Notes under the pieces: model-generated
What the model was told of the DNA's origin: nothing
The model's input: only the letters and a program-made list of their open reading frames with translations
Databases searched by the model: none
Program-made: the position numbers and the translations under genes
Assembly (NCBI GenBank): GCA_039619475.1
Contig: CM077116.1
Coordinates: forward strand, 250,365,440-250,429,439
Length of the DNA: 64,000 nucleotides
Direction: 5' to 3'
Origin: Icerya purchasi
Taxonomy: Eukaryota; Arthropoda; Insecta; Hemiptera; Monophlebidae
Part shown: piece by piece, positions 11,386 through 24,800 of the stretch
Layout: every line of letters begins with the position of its first letter
Numbering within the stretch: position 1 is the stretch's first letter

Positions 11386-14076
11386 TACCGTTTTTTATTC
11401 CTTCATTTTTCAAAAATTAATAACCAGAAGCGCCCTTGTAGTTTTGAATAATTAAAAATCTTTAAACCGATAGTATGAACGCTTTCAAAAAGGGGGTAAA
11501 AAATAATGGTCACGGATGTTTAAATCTAATTTTAAAAACTTCACGGCTGATAATCTTTTCCTTGCCGCCCCGATTATTATTAGACAGCGTGTAACGGAAG
11601 GTAATATATATTTGATTTTTCCAAATTTTATCTAATTTTTCAGTCAAAATTTCGAATTTTTCGGATTCAATTATATGTATTCGTACTTGCGGAGTTGCTT
11701 ATAGAACTATTATATTTTTCGAGTTTGGTTTGGCTGTATAGTGCATTTTACGACTAAATTAAAAACATCCAAAAATTAGCAGTGTAATTTAACGGGAATT
11801 TTCAAATGAAATAAAAGAATATTACGAAGAATGTTGAATAGGAGCTTAATTGGTGTAGGCATTGAGTATTTGACCTTCACCAATGAGCAGCGTGAAATTA
11901 AGATGAAAAATAGAACAGCGTAACTGTTGCAGAATAGATGAAAGTGTAAACTGCAGGATAAAGGAAAAATGCTAGGCAAAAGGGCGACGCTGTTAGTATG
12001 TACTGAGAGATGTGCTTGAGGCGATCGATGCAGGAAAATTATTTGCTATTTCTTTTTTCTGTTTCAATTCGATCCCACACCGGTCCGTTAGAATTGTACC
12101 TTTTATTCCGTTTTCGATTTAAAGGAATTGTCAAAAATCAATGTTTATCAATACCCGTGTCTGATTTTCTTCCTTACTTACTTATTTTTTTCTTATTGGG
12201 TTCGTAAACTAAGGAACAACGCCTAGAATCAGCGAGAGCGAAGATGAATTTGGTCGGACGGTTTGACAGGATGACAGAATTAAAAGTGGAAATTATGGAT
12301 AAACGAGGAAAAGGCGGGATGTATAGGAAGTATAATAAGCAGCGAGTTTCGACGAATAGAAATACAAAAAAAAAAAGGGAAAAACACACAATAAATAAAT
12401 TGGTTGCCTCGCTGAAGCGAATGAAAATTAAAAGAGCGACGAAGACAACCGAGAATGATTAAAGCGCAGGCGAATAATGGAGACTATATCAAACGGCAAA
12501 GGGACAGAAATTCGAGGAACCGAGTTTGGCAAAGACGATTAGTTGCTCGTAATAAATTGAGGAATCTTTCTTTCATGCGATTGTAATTTTTAATTTTTTT
12601 TTCTTTCTAATAGAAACGTACGACGCTTTCAGTTGTTCTAATGATATTTGGTAAATAATTATTTTAATCGGGTAAGTTGTAAATTAACAATACTATTTAT
12701 GTTACAGGAATTTGTTACCAAATGAATTAGGTATAGACTCGGGAATTCGTTTTTATTTCGGTCCAACAAATATTATGAGACTGTCAACGGTTTAGTACAT
12801 CTGAAGAAATAAGTTGACCGGATAAGAAACCTCTTCAGGAGCTTTTAAACCTACTGTAGAGAATACTTTAGCCTTCGTCAAAATGAGCGTACCGCATTTT
12901 AAAGGAGACACATAAAGCGAATACTTTTTAATATGTTCGGCCCGAGGCCACAGTTACATGAGAAACCGGCTCGACAAAATCGTCGCGGTTTCCTGATATT
13001 TTGTTATTAGAGCGTATTATAAATTAGACTAGATAAATTTAGCATGAAGTTGAATCGATTTAATTTTTTAAATTCTGAAGGGATAAAAAATGTAGACATA
13101 TATATTGCTAATGCATTGGCTTTATTTTAGAGATGGAGTGATTTTATCTTCTACAAGAAGAAATTTATTATATTCAATCTTAACTCGTTTATTACGTTGT
13201 ACACGTTGCTATAACAATTTTTTTAGTTAAAGCAAGATCGATAAGATTCTTAGTATACCTGTTTTCCGTGTCTATTCTTTTTCAATTTTTTATTAATAAT
13301 GGAAACAGTTTAAGAGAGGTAATGCTCTGCAATGTGTTTGCCCGTTTTTATTAAGGTGGCCGAATTTATCTTTTTAAATGCGCGAAGTACTCTACGATCG
13401 TGCGAGTATTTCAGTATGAGCACACAAAAAATGATTTATTATCGCTTTTATAGAATTTCTTGAAGTATTATATATTTAGTGGAATAAAACCGACTTATTG
13501 CGAAGAAATGGATGTCTCGATAGAAAATGTTTAATATTCCATAAAAAGTCTTCCTGGATCTATTCTTCAACTATTAGAGTACAAGAAAGTGGCGAATGAA
13601 AGGATAAAAAAATCCGATACGATTAATTGCGAGAAGTAAGGAAAATAATTGAAATAATAATTTATTATATCGCCTCACAAGACAACGCTCCAGGAAGCAG
13701 CAAAATTTTAAGCCCAAAATTTATGCTAAATTTTAACCTGCAATACTAATTTCATGTTTTAAAATAAAAAAAAGAATTAGGTATTCATTAATTTAAAAAA
13801 TAAATAATAATTACACGTGTATCTGCTCGAAACAATGTATACGATAGCATTCTTAATAATTCTACTGCCCTTCAAAATTTAAAACTTCAAAAAAGAACTT
13901 AAAAAACGAAAGACATTATTACGAGATATGGCTTCTGCTCGTTAGTTTTTAGACTGTTTGCAAATGACCAGTTGAAATTAGTTCAAAATTTTATTTATTG
14001 TTTGCAAAAGTCTACTTACATTCTTGCAACAGCTTAATCAGTTAGACTTTTAATACCAATGCCGGCTTATATACCG

Positions 14077-14183
<107 letters not shown>

Positions 14184-14304
14184 GTACAGTTCGCGTGAAA
14201 TTTAATTCATGTTCAGTATCTAAAGAAAATTAAAAATATCGATAATACTCAACTTTAACGCGCAGAAATGCAGTGTTCTATAAATCACATAATTTTTTAT
14301 TTAA

Positions 14305-14338
14305 AAATAAGCTATTAATTTATTTTAATAGCTTATTT
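14305..14338. repeat. AT-rich hairpin
   Basis: A perfect 14-bp inverted repeat, aaataagctattaa/ttaatagcttattt, has a 6-base loop. It is not followed by a gene end, so I do not call it a terminator. Confidence 0.6.
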
Positions 14339-14627
14339 AAAATCTAATACATTTCCGTACGTATCGCTTTTTGAATACTGCGCGTATATTAAAATTTTGA
14401 TTTGCTTATTATAATTAATCTTTGTAAATAAACAAGTACAAAACTGCCTGCAATATTGTTTATTGGGACCCACAACTTATTTAACATAAAAGTAGACAAT
14501 GCCTCTTAATGGTCGTAACATAAAATGTAATTTCTCTTTTAACCGACACAATTGCTTATGAATTTTTTAATTGGCAATCATTCCTTTTCCATGAAATATA
14601 GTATGTTTATAATTGATTGTTGCTTAC

Positions 14628-14900
14628 GATGGCTGTTTTGTCAGCCCAACGATCCAAGTTATGCCAAATCAGTTGATCTAATGTTACACGAGGTATTTCG
14701 AAATCAGGCATAGTCGATCTGAGGAGGTTGATGGACGACACGTCGGACTTTGTGGCTGCCTCAGTAGAAAAATTAGCTTCAACCATCGATGATGCATATT
14801 TGCTGGTATTATTTGTGCTTTTATGAACCACTTGACGACGTAGTATTTTATTGTTTGCCGAAAGAATAACTCTGCAGCAGCTTCTTCGAAGTATAACCAT
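14628..14900 (-). CDS. 4-coumarate:CoA-ligase-like acyl-CoA synthetase, exon 1 with start codon
   Basis: This first coding exon encodes 91 residues, from MVILRRSCCR... to ...LDRWADKTAI. The last part (VTLDQLIWHNLDRWADKTA) is the conserved opening of the ANL fold. The first ~30 residues are rich in Arg, hydroxyl and aliphatic residues with almost no acidic ones. That resembles a mitochondrial presequence, although many insect relatives are peroxisomal; the location is an inference. ATG 14,900 is chosen because an in-frame TGA lies four codons upstream (antisense of 14,907-14,909). An AG acceptor (...gatttcag, ending at 14,912) sits just upstream, so a non-coding 5' exon probably lies further right. 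The GTAAGC donor follows 14,628 in phase 0, joining CGLTGRSYTY of exon 2 through a Met. The exon order on the minus strand is 14.6, 4.2 and 0.8 kb. Confidence 0.88.
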
Positions 14901-14911
14901 TTTGTATCAAT

Positions 14912-15669
14912 CTGAAATCAAAACATCGATTAAAGGCCTTAGATGAGTAATATAAACGTAAACGTGGCTTGAAATTTCAATCATAGGCCGTGGTAGTGTA
15001 AATATAATTTGAAGCATACAAATTATTTCGGAACAAAAGAAAAATTCGACGAAAAATCAATAATTTTCTATTTTTTTGATATATATATATATATATATAT
15101 TAATTAAAACGTAATTCTTAGGCTACCCCCCATTAGAAAAAATGCCCCAATTTTATGTAACGTTTGTTATATTTTAATTTTTACCGACTTTATATATATT
15201 AATTACAACGTAATACTTAGGCCATCAAAGTTAAATGTTAGGATAGGATTTGTGTGATTATGTTATTGTATTCGTATGGACCGATTTCGAATTACGATGT
15301 AAATTTTGATCATTTTATACAAAGTATCGAAGAGAAAGAGACAGAAATGTAAGCAAGAGGGGTCAAGGGACACAGCATCTTACGAGACCAAAATTGCCGA
15401 GTTATATATATATATATATATATGTCAGTTAATTTTTTGATTGAAATTAGGTGCTATTTGAGTTGTTGCGATAGCCTAGTTGCTAGAGCTCTTAACTTTC
15501 TTGGGATTATTTGAATAATTACAGAAAGTTTTAATTTTGGAAATTTGTAGATATTTACAATTCTGTGATATATTTCGAAAATTACGTTTCTACCTACATA
15601 ATTACAGTGTCTTTTTCAGTCGGCAGCAGCTATAAACAAGTTCAGTCAAGCATGAGGTTTCATGCGTTG
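14912..15669. other. Region upstream of exon 1; AT-rich, no gene seen
   Basis: This is probably an intron between a non-coding 5' exon and exon 1. It contains two short (TA)n tracts (about 15,078-15,100 and 15,404-15,423). A ~25-bp motif occurs twice in diverged form (about 15,099-15,123 and 15,200-15,224, attaattaaaacgtaattct-like). A tRNA-like SINE head fragment lies at 15,464-15,493. I see no coding region. Confidence 0.5.
15464..15493 (+). repeat. tRNA-like SINE head fragment
   Basis: The stretch gttgcgatagcctagttgct continues with agagct and matches, almost base for base, the tRNA-like head of the SINE at 47,061-47,085 (minus strand). It includes the RNA polymerase III A-box-like TAGCCTAGTTG. 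The match fades after about 30-40 bases and no B box follows, so this is a fragment and not a tRNA gene. Confidence 0.5.
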
Positions 15670-16090
15670 AGGATTCCGTATGTTAAGTTAAAGATAACCA
15701 TAATTTTTATTTACATAATACTAAATTCAAAACAAGAATAATTCCAAAACAGATATTTTTAGTCCAGTTCTTTTTCACACATCACGCAGTGTCATCATAT
15801 TGTACTGCAAAAAAAAATCAAATTCTAATAAATAAACGGTATTTAGTACTAGATTTTTGGAAGGATTAATTATCAATAAATATTTAAAAATTTGTAATTG
15901 TACTTGTTTGTTTTCCGAACCTCTATATAGTTATATTTGAATACTATTACTTAAACCACCTTCCTTGTTTGCCACTATTTATTAGATTACGATTTTTAAA
16001 TAAAATTTATTTAGATATATACACGAAATTTTAAATAAACTACGCAAACATGCCAGAATGAGCATATTTTCAACCCCATTCAAAATTAAT

Positions 16091-16990
16091 AGCTATAATA
16101 TTCGTGATGCAAACATGGGGCTACATATTAGTTTTCGCGCTTTTGAACTTTTCGGCAAATTCGAAAGTTTGGATAAGAAAACGAAATACGGGTTCGTTCC
16201 CGACAAATAGTAATCTTTCGAACGATATATCACATGCCCGGGAAAAAAAATATTTTTTCCAAAATTTCGAGCTTTCGGCGCCCCGAAGGTCCAGGTTTAA
16301 AGTTGGAAGGCCGGATGTTTCAAACTAAAGAAATATACGGGGATTCGCATATTTTATATCTTGTTCCAAATGTATAGCTATAATAGTCACCTCGCAAGAG
16401 GGGGCTACAAATTAGAGCTCAAGCTTTTTTGAACATTTCAGCAGCTTTGAAAGTTTTGTTAAGAAAATGAAATACGGGTTCGTTCCCGACAATTAGCGAT
16501 CTTTCTAATGATATATCGCCAGCCCGGGGAAAAATTTTTTTTTTTTGAAAACTTCAAGCTTTTGGCGCCCTGAGAGTCTAATTTTAAAGCTGGAATTTTC
16601 GATGTTCAAAACTAGAGAAATATACGTGGAGCCGTATATTTTAAACCGTGTTCGAAATTTTTAGCTATAATATTCGCGGCGCTAGAGGGGGGAGACACGT
16701 CATTTTTTGAACTTTACGGCAACTTGGAAAGTTTTGTTAAGGATATGAAATATGGTTTCGTTCCCGACAAATAGCAATCTTTCCAACAATATATCACATG
16801 CCCGGGAAAAAAAATATTTTTTTCCAAAATTTCGAGCTTTCGGCGCCTCGAAGGTCCAGGTTTAAAGTTGAAAGGCCGGATGTTTCAAACTAGAGAAATA
16901 TACGGGGATGCGTATATTTTTAATTGTGTTCGAAATTTTTAGCTATAATATTCGCAGCGCTAGGGGGGGGACACGTCATTTTTTGCGGTT
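16091..16990. repeat. ~285-bp tandem satellite, three units plus a partial fourth
   Basis: The motif agctataat(a) recurs at 16,091, 16,376, 16,663 and 16,941 (spacings 285, 287 and 278). Within each unit come gggttcgttcccgacaa, cccggg, a T/A run, then tttcggcgcc-like and gtccaggtttaaag-like blocks, and atatacgggg. Units 1 and 3 are more alike than either is to unit 2. A diverged single unit lies at about 45,205-45,330. The short open frame over 16,104-16,328 is an accident of the repeat. Confidence 0.85.
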
Positions 16991-17339
16991 TTTTGAACTT
17001 TTGGGCAACTTTACATAACTTTTGTAACGTAATTTTTTGATTTTATGAAAGTGCTCCTACATTGTAGTTTAAATTTTGAATTTCAGCGTTATAAGTTTAT
17101 CTAGTGACGAGTTATGATTTTTTAAGTGATTTTTGAGGTCGTTTTATGTACCATATTATATATTCTTGACGGTTTTTTGGGTTTTTTGCCGCCCAGGGTA
17201 ATCGGTCATCTTCAAGTTATAGATCGTTTTAAAGAGAATTTTAATTGTGATTTATGTTCCAAATTTTAAGTTTATAAGTCAAGCTGTTCTGAGTTATTGA
17301 TTTTTATTTGATATTTTTGTCATTTGTGTACCATCTTAT

Positions 17340-17369
17340 TAGGATTCCGTATGCTATTACGGAATCCTA
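17340..17369. repeat. Perfect 12-bp hairpin
   Basis: taggattccgta/tacggaatccta flank a 6-base loop (tgctat). It lies at the right edge of the satellite-bearing unit and shares its arm with the left boundary at 15,670. Confidence 0.8.
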
Positions 17370-20300
17370 AAAAAGACGATACTACCTCAGATGGCCGTAA
17401 TAAAATCGAATTTTTCCGAACATTCGAATTACCGTCGACAGATGGCGTCAAATACGCCGAGTCTATTAATAAAAGAAGTTATGAAAATGTTTTTGACAGC
17501 TTAGTCCGATACAGTTTGTCGCTCATTGTTCGCACGAATATCGGGAGTAGCGAAAAATAATTAGTTCGTCCCCAGTTTCATTTGCTATGTTACCTGATAA
17601 AACTAAATACCCTCTTGCAATTAATTTAAGCGTGGTTTCCCGGTTGGAAATATAGTTGGATTTTGGATTTTAATTGTAGCAGAGTAAATGAGGTTTATCC
17701 ACAAAGTAACATTTCGGAGTATACTTCGTATTTCACTCTTAGTGTTTACGGGGAGAAATTTAAAATATCAGCCTGGCAGCGGATTAGAACTATGACGAAA
17801 TAAGAAAAGCTCAGCCAGCTACCCATGTTGCAGTTAGTTATGCAGTGATGTTTTGTTCAGGCAGAACTTGATATCCCGATTCTGTAAATTACAGATAAAT
17901 TCCTATTGCACTGGATTAATGTCCGTAATTGACGAGTTCAAAAAACAGAAAAAAAAAAGAAAAAAAAAGGGGAAAGTGTTTTTAGGCAATACGGTGTCGT
18001 AGCGTTTATGTACCACTGACTTTAGTAGACAAGAGGTGGATTTTGATTTTAATTTGGCAGAGAAAGTAAAATTTTTCGATTGCTTTGTTGAAAACTGGCT
18101 GGATAATTTGTCGAACGTTAATATATTTAATAGATGAAATAAAACAGGCTGTAGCAGAATCATCATTTAAAGTAAACGCTATTGCACGGGCATAGACGAC
18201 TTACGCGAAACAGCAGGTCGTTAAATTAATAATGGGCTAAAAAAATTGGACCAGCTCAAAAACGTGCTTGAATTTACTGGCTCGAGTAGCTGGATTGAAA
18301 GTAAACTCGTGTTTTACTGGTTATAATGGTGTTTTCAAAATATTATAAATCACTCCGGATATCGGTGCGAAGCGAATTATTAACGTCAGTAGGAGAACCA
18401 TTAATTCACATAACGCTTAAAATTTCTACGAAAGTTTGCGAAACTAAGTCAATATTCAAGTGCATCTCTATACTGCATATTATAGAATAGTCGAATCGAT
18501 TTCGTGTGCCAACAAGGTCCTTTTCTATCTAGCCTATGAAGGATTGGAAAGTTACATAACAGGGAACTGGATATTATGAATTCTTTATAGATTTATAATT
18601 GAGCCTTCCATCGACTTAAATGAAAATATTCAAAAGAAATGACGTACCAGTTAATTATTAAATTGAATAGCGTGCAATATCCGGTGTTAGAAAACCACAC
18701 AAAGATATTCTCACATCCGATGCGAAGGGAATTAAAATCATTTTTTTTATAAATTGAAACTTGTAAACGAGCATTATGGCCTGGGAATAAATAAAAAAAT
18801 CAGTTGATTAGAAAACTGTTGGTTGTACTGAAATAAAAGTGACCGGCAATCTTGAATTAGTTCCATACTGTGGGGAGGGGGATTGCGATTTAGGAGTTAA
18901 GGGTTCCATATACAGCTAGAATCAACTGAATATGAAAGGCTATGCGGTATTAACAAAGGCCGTCAGATTTAAATTAGTACACAGCCTCATCTTTCCTATC
19001 TTCATATTTGCTTCAGAAAGTACGAAGAGCGGATATATTATTCCTTGGAAACATGGATATGTAGAAGAATATATTGCAAATCCGGTATCACATAAAAATT
19101 TCGATTCTAGAAGGACTAGGAAGTAAGAATGAAGATTAACAGCTACTTAGAGGTTGCATTTAGTTAGACTTAAAAAATCCGTGTACTAGAAAGGCAACAG
19201 CATGCAACTAAAATTGCATTTATATATCCCGTTGCCGAAATATTGCACTTGCTAATTACTGAAGGACGCCGAAACTGAATTAAAAAAAGAAAAATTACGT
19301 ATTTTAAAAGCAATGTGTAGTTCAAAGTAACACGTAGATTAACCGGTTGGAAAACGAATGTAAATAACCGGTTTAATAACTCGCTGTTTTTTTAAATAGG
19401 GATTCTTTGAGTTTTTGTGTATCTTTTAATTATACAAGTGCCCAGCGTGTGTGTGTTAATAACCTTCGTTGCTCGATGAAATGCAGCATTAGTTTTAAAC
19501 AAGTATTTTTGCTCGCTATAAATCCTGTCTACTTCGTAGCTCTTCCTGTTATCTTTGATTTACATTGTACTTCCTTCTAATTATTGAACTCGTGTTTTGC
19601 GAGTTAACTCGTTGAGGGGCAAAGCTTTTCAGACTTTTGCTACTCCCAGTGGAAACAAAAAAAAATACAATTTTTTTTCTGTTACAATACAACTTCCTTA
19701 CACAAAACAGAACGATTGCCACTGAACGGTCGTGTCACTGTGATACTAAGAAAGTGAATAAATCGGCGTTGTCTATAGTGTATATAATGGAACTAATTCA
19801 CGTGGTTTTATGCATTGAACACCACGCAGTAACAAGCACAAAAGAAGAAAGAAGGTGGTCAATACAGATAATCACCGCGCGTTTTACTTACCATCTAGGG
19901 TGGTTAGTAAATTAACCACTACCCTATCAAAAATTCGTACAATACCTAGGATTGTGTAATTATAATTATATATGTGCTTATTAATGACAACATCATTCTT
20001 GCACCAAAGGTAATACGAGAAAAAGGGGTTACTATGTAACGTTTTCCTGTGACAGAAATTGTAATAGAAATTACTCCGCAAATCGTAAAGTATTGTTATT
20101 TTCAAAGAATGATTTAATCAACTGAAATTTATTTTTCTACAAGTATTACAGAAAAACTATTATTTGAAGGTCCCGGGAGTGCTTCCTTGGCGGAGTTTGA
20201 ACTATCAAGGTTATACGAACGTACATATTAATGACTGCGCCATTTTCACACCGCGGATAGAAAACCCTGTTACGAAATCTATTACGTTTGTAACGTGACA

Positions 20301-21334
20301 TTTAATAATCTTTATTATTATTATTTCCCGAAAATGACTTATTTAATTGGAATCCCATTCTTCTACAATGATTATAGAAGAACTAGGGGGTCTGGCGAGG
20401 TTCGTGGGTTTCTCCTTTTGCCGAGTTCCAAAGGACGCAGAGTTATAAACCTAATTCTCGTCGGATCCGGGGATATGTCCTGATTATGGTTCCATATATA
20501 AAACCGTTGGTTTTATTCGTTTATTTTTCCCAACAAGAACATAAATATTTTTCAAGTGAAAATGGAACTATTTTTTTTTTTTTTTTTGTTTCTCTTTGAA
20601 TATTTTTTACGTTGCAGCTTTTCGAAATTTTTTATAAAGACGCATTTGAATATTTTCTCACACTTTAATATGCGCATTCGCTGAGAACGAAATAATTCTT
20701 ACCGTCTGTCGAATAATATTAAGCGATAAAAGAAGAAAAAGTAGATGTGAAAAAAAAAAAATCGCGCCCGGTAACATCGTGTAATTTTAATCTTTGCTTT
20801 TATTAAATTATAATTATTGTTCTATTATTATTTTTTCTGTTAAATTGTTGTTTAAATATAGGAAACTGACGTATTTGATTTTTAATAAATAAGACGAGCA
20901 GTTTAATGTTTTGTATAACTTATTATTTTACTTTTTGTAATAAACACTTTGCTAATTCACGAGAACAATTCAAACAGTATCATTTCCAAAGGTCAGGAAT
21001 AATACTCTTACATCGTGAGAATTAAATCACATTCAAACTTTATTAAAATGTTTACCATTAGGTAAATTCTTTCTAATCACACCTGCTCATTGAATGGTTA
21101 ACCTCTGTAAAATAAACCGTCCCTACCGATATATACATTACTCGGTTTTTAGCGTAAATCTATACGATATATTCGTATATTATTCGACTTTAAATCGTAC
21201 TTACATTTATAGTACCCAATCAAAATTATCGGACGACTGGAATTGTATCAAATCACTCTTGTTAATTCGACGAAATTCGTATATTGTTTACTTAGATCCG
21301 ATCAAAAGATATTAAATACGAAAATATGATGTAT
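17370..21334. other. AT-rich intergenic sequence, no gene supported
   Basis: I checked the short open frames (17,324-17,560; 17,903-18,166; 18,932-19,126; 19,637-19,915; 21,094-21,315) and found no domain, splice context or initiation context that would make them genes. Long T and A runs occur at about 20,570-20,587 and 20,750-20,761. Confidence 0.5.
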
Positions 21335-21800
21335 ACGGGCACTCTACTTCTGCTGATCAAGCGGCTAAGGAAGCCGCCTTAAACGGGGTGGTAACATACC
21401 CTTTTATATCATCTACGGATATTTTAGACATGATTAAAAGGAACAACTGTACTGATTGGAAGAACTTCATTAATAGTTCGCATAGTTTAGACAAAACATA
21501 CGAAATTGTCCCCAACAGTCTTTACCAAGTATGCCTTGGTATAATAATATCACTTCTATCCCAGGCTTCGTACAGGTCATACGAGAGTGCGTCTTAATTT
21601 TTTCAATGGAAACCATTTACATTCAAATTGTAGCGATCATGTAAGCCCAATTTATTGCGAGGATATCAACCACTTGTTGTTATTCAGTTGTGAGGCCCTA
21701 TCTACGGATAGAGTTCTCCTTTTTGAAGAACTGATGTCCTGTGGTTTATATCCTCCATTCTGCATTTTTCAACTACTTGTTTCTGGCAATCGTACATTGG
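21335..21800 (+). pseudogene. LINE ORF2 C-terminal relic (end of RNase H and zinc-finger region)
   Basis: The translation shows a GHS..ADQAAKEAALNG block, the end of an RNase H domain in I/Loa-type LINEs. Next comes PFISSTDILDMIKRNNCTDW. After a frameshift near 21,590 it continues as RVRLNFFNGNHLHSNCSDH with a C...C...H pattern and SCEALSTDRVLLFEEL. The C-terminal architecture matches the I-like family, but the sequence is clearly a different family from copy A. Its 5' part is absent or unrecognisable. A T-run follows at about 21,861-21,880. Confidence 0.6.
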
Positions 21801-24800
21801 TTTATCAAAAGAAATGCAGTTGTTACTTAAAAAACCTAATTAATATCCAGATTAATATAACTTTTTTTTTTTTTTTTTTTGCCCAAAAGCTAATATCAAT
21901 GATGATAAGGATAATATACGTATTTCAACTTGAGCACATTTCCATTCTACTACAACACTGCCTCATTTTCTTTTACTGTAATCTTTATTTATTTGTTTAC
22001 TTAGAGTGGAGTAATTATTCCTTTTTCACATTGGAGTTATTTTTGATTTGATTATTGAGTTTGTTTCATCGAGCACAACGCTGCTCTGCAGTTGCGGCCA
22101 TATAACAGGATGTGCAGCATACTATATTGCTGAAGATCAATAATTCTTTTCAGCGCCACCAAGCTGAGCAGCATCATTTGTTGCTAACCAGGGCACATCA
22201 CAAGTAGCCTGGTCTTTGATTAGCTGATCGCGGCGTTCATGCTGCGGCATACAGATTATCAGCAGTCGCTTTTATCCGCCGAAGAATTTTGTTTAGAACA
22301 ACGGAAATTTAGACGTTCACTATTTTTTTTTTTCTAATTTGGTGATAGCGGCGAAGAACTAAGGCGGAACCTGTACTATTGGTCGAACCGGTCTCAGTTG
22401 CATTTGACAATGTTTCTACCAGCCGTGTTTCATTTGTGGCCTAACGGGTTGTCAATCAGGACCGCGTGGTAAAATAGTTTAATACGGAGTGTACATCGTT
22501 GGTTTGAAGGCGTCATTATTAAGCTCTGTAATTTTACACGTGCCACTTCGAACGGCAATAATCGTTTAACTGATTTTCAGAAATGAAATTAAAAAACCGA
22601 CGGTAAACATTTCGATTAACGAAAATAACCGCGCGTTCGAAAAACTAATTCAATTACGAATAATAATTATTTCCCTGTTTCGCACTGTAAAATAATGCGA
22701 CACAGTCATTTTCACATAAATGTTCCGTTGAAACAATTTTAAACGGGATACCACAACCACCCTCCTTCTGCAGTCAGAAAAGCTTAGCAGCTGCAACGAG
22801 AGCAAGGCTGTAGCTAAAAAGCAACTTAAATGTATTTTAGCGCGCCTGTGAATTCATCGGAATAAACATCTTGATTATGAACGGTCTTAATCATTCCAAA
22901 AGTTTATCGAAACCGTTTTTTTGGTTTTTTTTTTGTTTTTTGCGAAACAAATTAATTCTCTCGCGATGATTATTTTCTTCTTTTTTATTTATTTTTCATT
23001 TTTTCAAGACAAAATTTCTCGTAAACGTTTTGAAACATGCCTTGGAGATCGGTTTTTTAATTTTGACTTACGATAGTATCGATCTTTTGTAACATTTCGC
23101 GTCACGTTCCCGGGCATCCCGGAAATTGTTTTAAAAATCGTTTCGCACTTCACGTCGCATAGATATCTAAAATTGGAACATATATGAAAATTAACCGGCC
23201 GGCTTGGAGATTCGAAATGGCTCATGTTTTTTCAGATCTTTCGCTACGGCATGAACTTTTATTTCGAGAGCAATTTTGAAAAAATGTTTCTTATAGGTTT
23301 TATTAGCCGTTTAAATGTGCATTCGCGCGGTCGCATTAGACACGCCATGTACGGTCCAAAGCTTTTTCGGTTGCTGGAACATCAAAATTTCGTGTTTTTA
23401 TGAAATGTTTTTCGACGATTGCTTTCTGGTTGTCTTTTACGCTTATTTCAAAGGTGAACCGGGGTTAGCTTTATTCCCTATGCAAGGTAATTGCAAAAAT
23501 AAACGAAGCCCGCCCTCCAAATCCTCCGATGTGTATTCTACGATTCGCTCGGCACGATCGATTTTACTTTCTTTCGAGATGGAGCGCATAGTCAGTGGTT
23601 GATACTAGAAGCAATAAAGCAAAAAAAAAAAAAAAAAAAACAAAAAAAAATCACCTCGGTTCGTATGTTTCAAAACGGTTGTACGGGAAATTTTTTGACA
23701 CTTGCCATTTACGTCCAAAAACTTCCGTATTGCGTAACTATCCATAATGGTGTTTTTGTCCCGATTTACAGTTTAAAACGTCTCAAAGTTTCATGCACTT
23801 GCACGGATGTTCACAAATCGGTATTATTTTTCCGAAGGACAAACCAACGTCTCTCAATCCCCGCCCATCGTTATAACCCTCTTAGCATATAACGTAGACA
23901 TCAACGTCGCAACGTTATAAGCCACATATTCCCGCTTTTCCAAATTTTCAAACCGTTTTAGTCGTCTCTCAAGAAAAAATTATCACCGTAGTGGTTTTAA
24001 GACCGAGCTCCCGTAAGACTGCCGTTTCGTTCACCATTGGTCCGGATCACGCCCAGAAGTAAATTTCGCACTGTGGAAAACGGACTTTTCACTTCCAAAA
24101 ATGAGAACACCGCTAAAAATGTTGCGTGATTGGCGCGTAGGAATGATATCGAATGCATCCTCGCCGGGGGGCCAACCAAAATATACCGTATTACATTTGT
24201 AAAATTCAGATAACTCTCCAACAGATAGAACGCGCAATTCATTCGGAATTTCTTTCACAACTATTACGCAGTACATGGCTCGTCTGCGATAAGGTGTGCG
24301 TTCCGGCTGGCAAAAATAGAAAGGTCAATCATTCGCCCAGCTAGCTATTCGATACGATGTAGCAAAACATGTTGACTACATCGACAACAAAAAGTGTGCC
24401 TTCGTTCACGCTAATGGTACATTCCGTTACGTAGTCAGCTGCGGTGTAAACAGCGTTACGCCCATCTCGGCTGGCAGCGTGTATTCGTACAAAAAAATCT
24501 ACGCTAGGCTGATAGTGAATTTACTAATCGACTTCAATAATAAACCGGTTATCATCAGCTGATGTATGTTTTTTTCTCGCTTATACATATTGACTGATAT
24601 GAACAGAGCTTGTAATTAATTTTTGTTTACTATGTACACATGGCGAGGAAGTCGCGTGGATAAATCATCGATATTCGTTTTTACGTCAAACGGAGTTGCG
24701 CGTTATTCTACTTCTGTTAGAATGCTAAAATGTAAACAGCACTTTGACCGTATGAGCTCTTGACGAACATGAATTTTCAAAAAAATAAAAAAGTCGACGG

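Larger units (their letters stand above)
15670..17369. mobile_element. Candidate non-autonomous element bounded by aggattccgta repeats and filled with a satellite
   Basis: The 13-mer aggattccgtatg occurs at 15,670-15,682 and again at 17,341-17,353. An inverted copy, tacggaatccta, sits at 17,358-17,369. The outermost copies form short terminal inverted repeats around 1.7 kb containing three to four copies of a ~285-bp tandem repeat. There is no coding region and I found no convincing target duplication. It could equally be a chance cluster of a dispersed motif. Confidence 0.35.

Noticed and set aside
12244..12462. Small basic protein (Lys/Arg-rich, 72 codons)
   Set aside because: No family, no splice or poly(A) support; composition is explained by A-rich intron sequence.
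14305..14338. Transcription terminator
   Set aside because: A bacterial-type hairpin has no meaning in this eukaryotic intron.
16104..16328. 74-codon frame with a signal-peptide-like start
   Set aside because: It lies in unit 1 of the 285-bp satellite and is not kept open in units 2 and 3.
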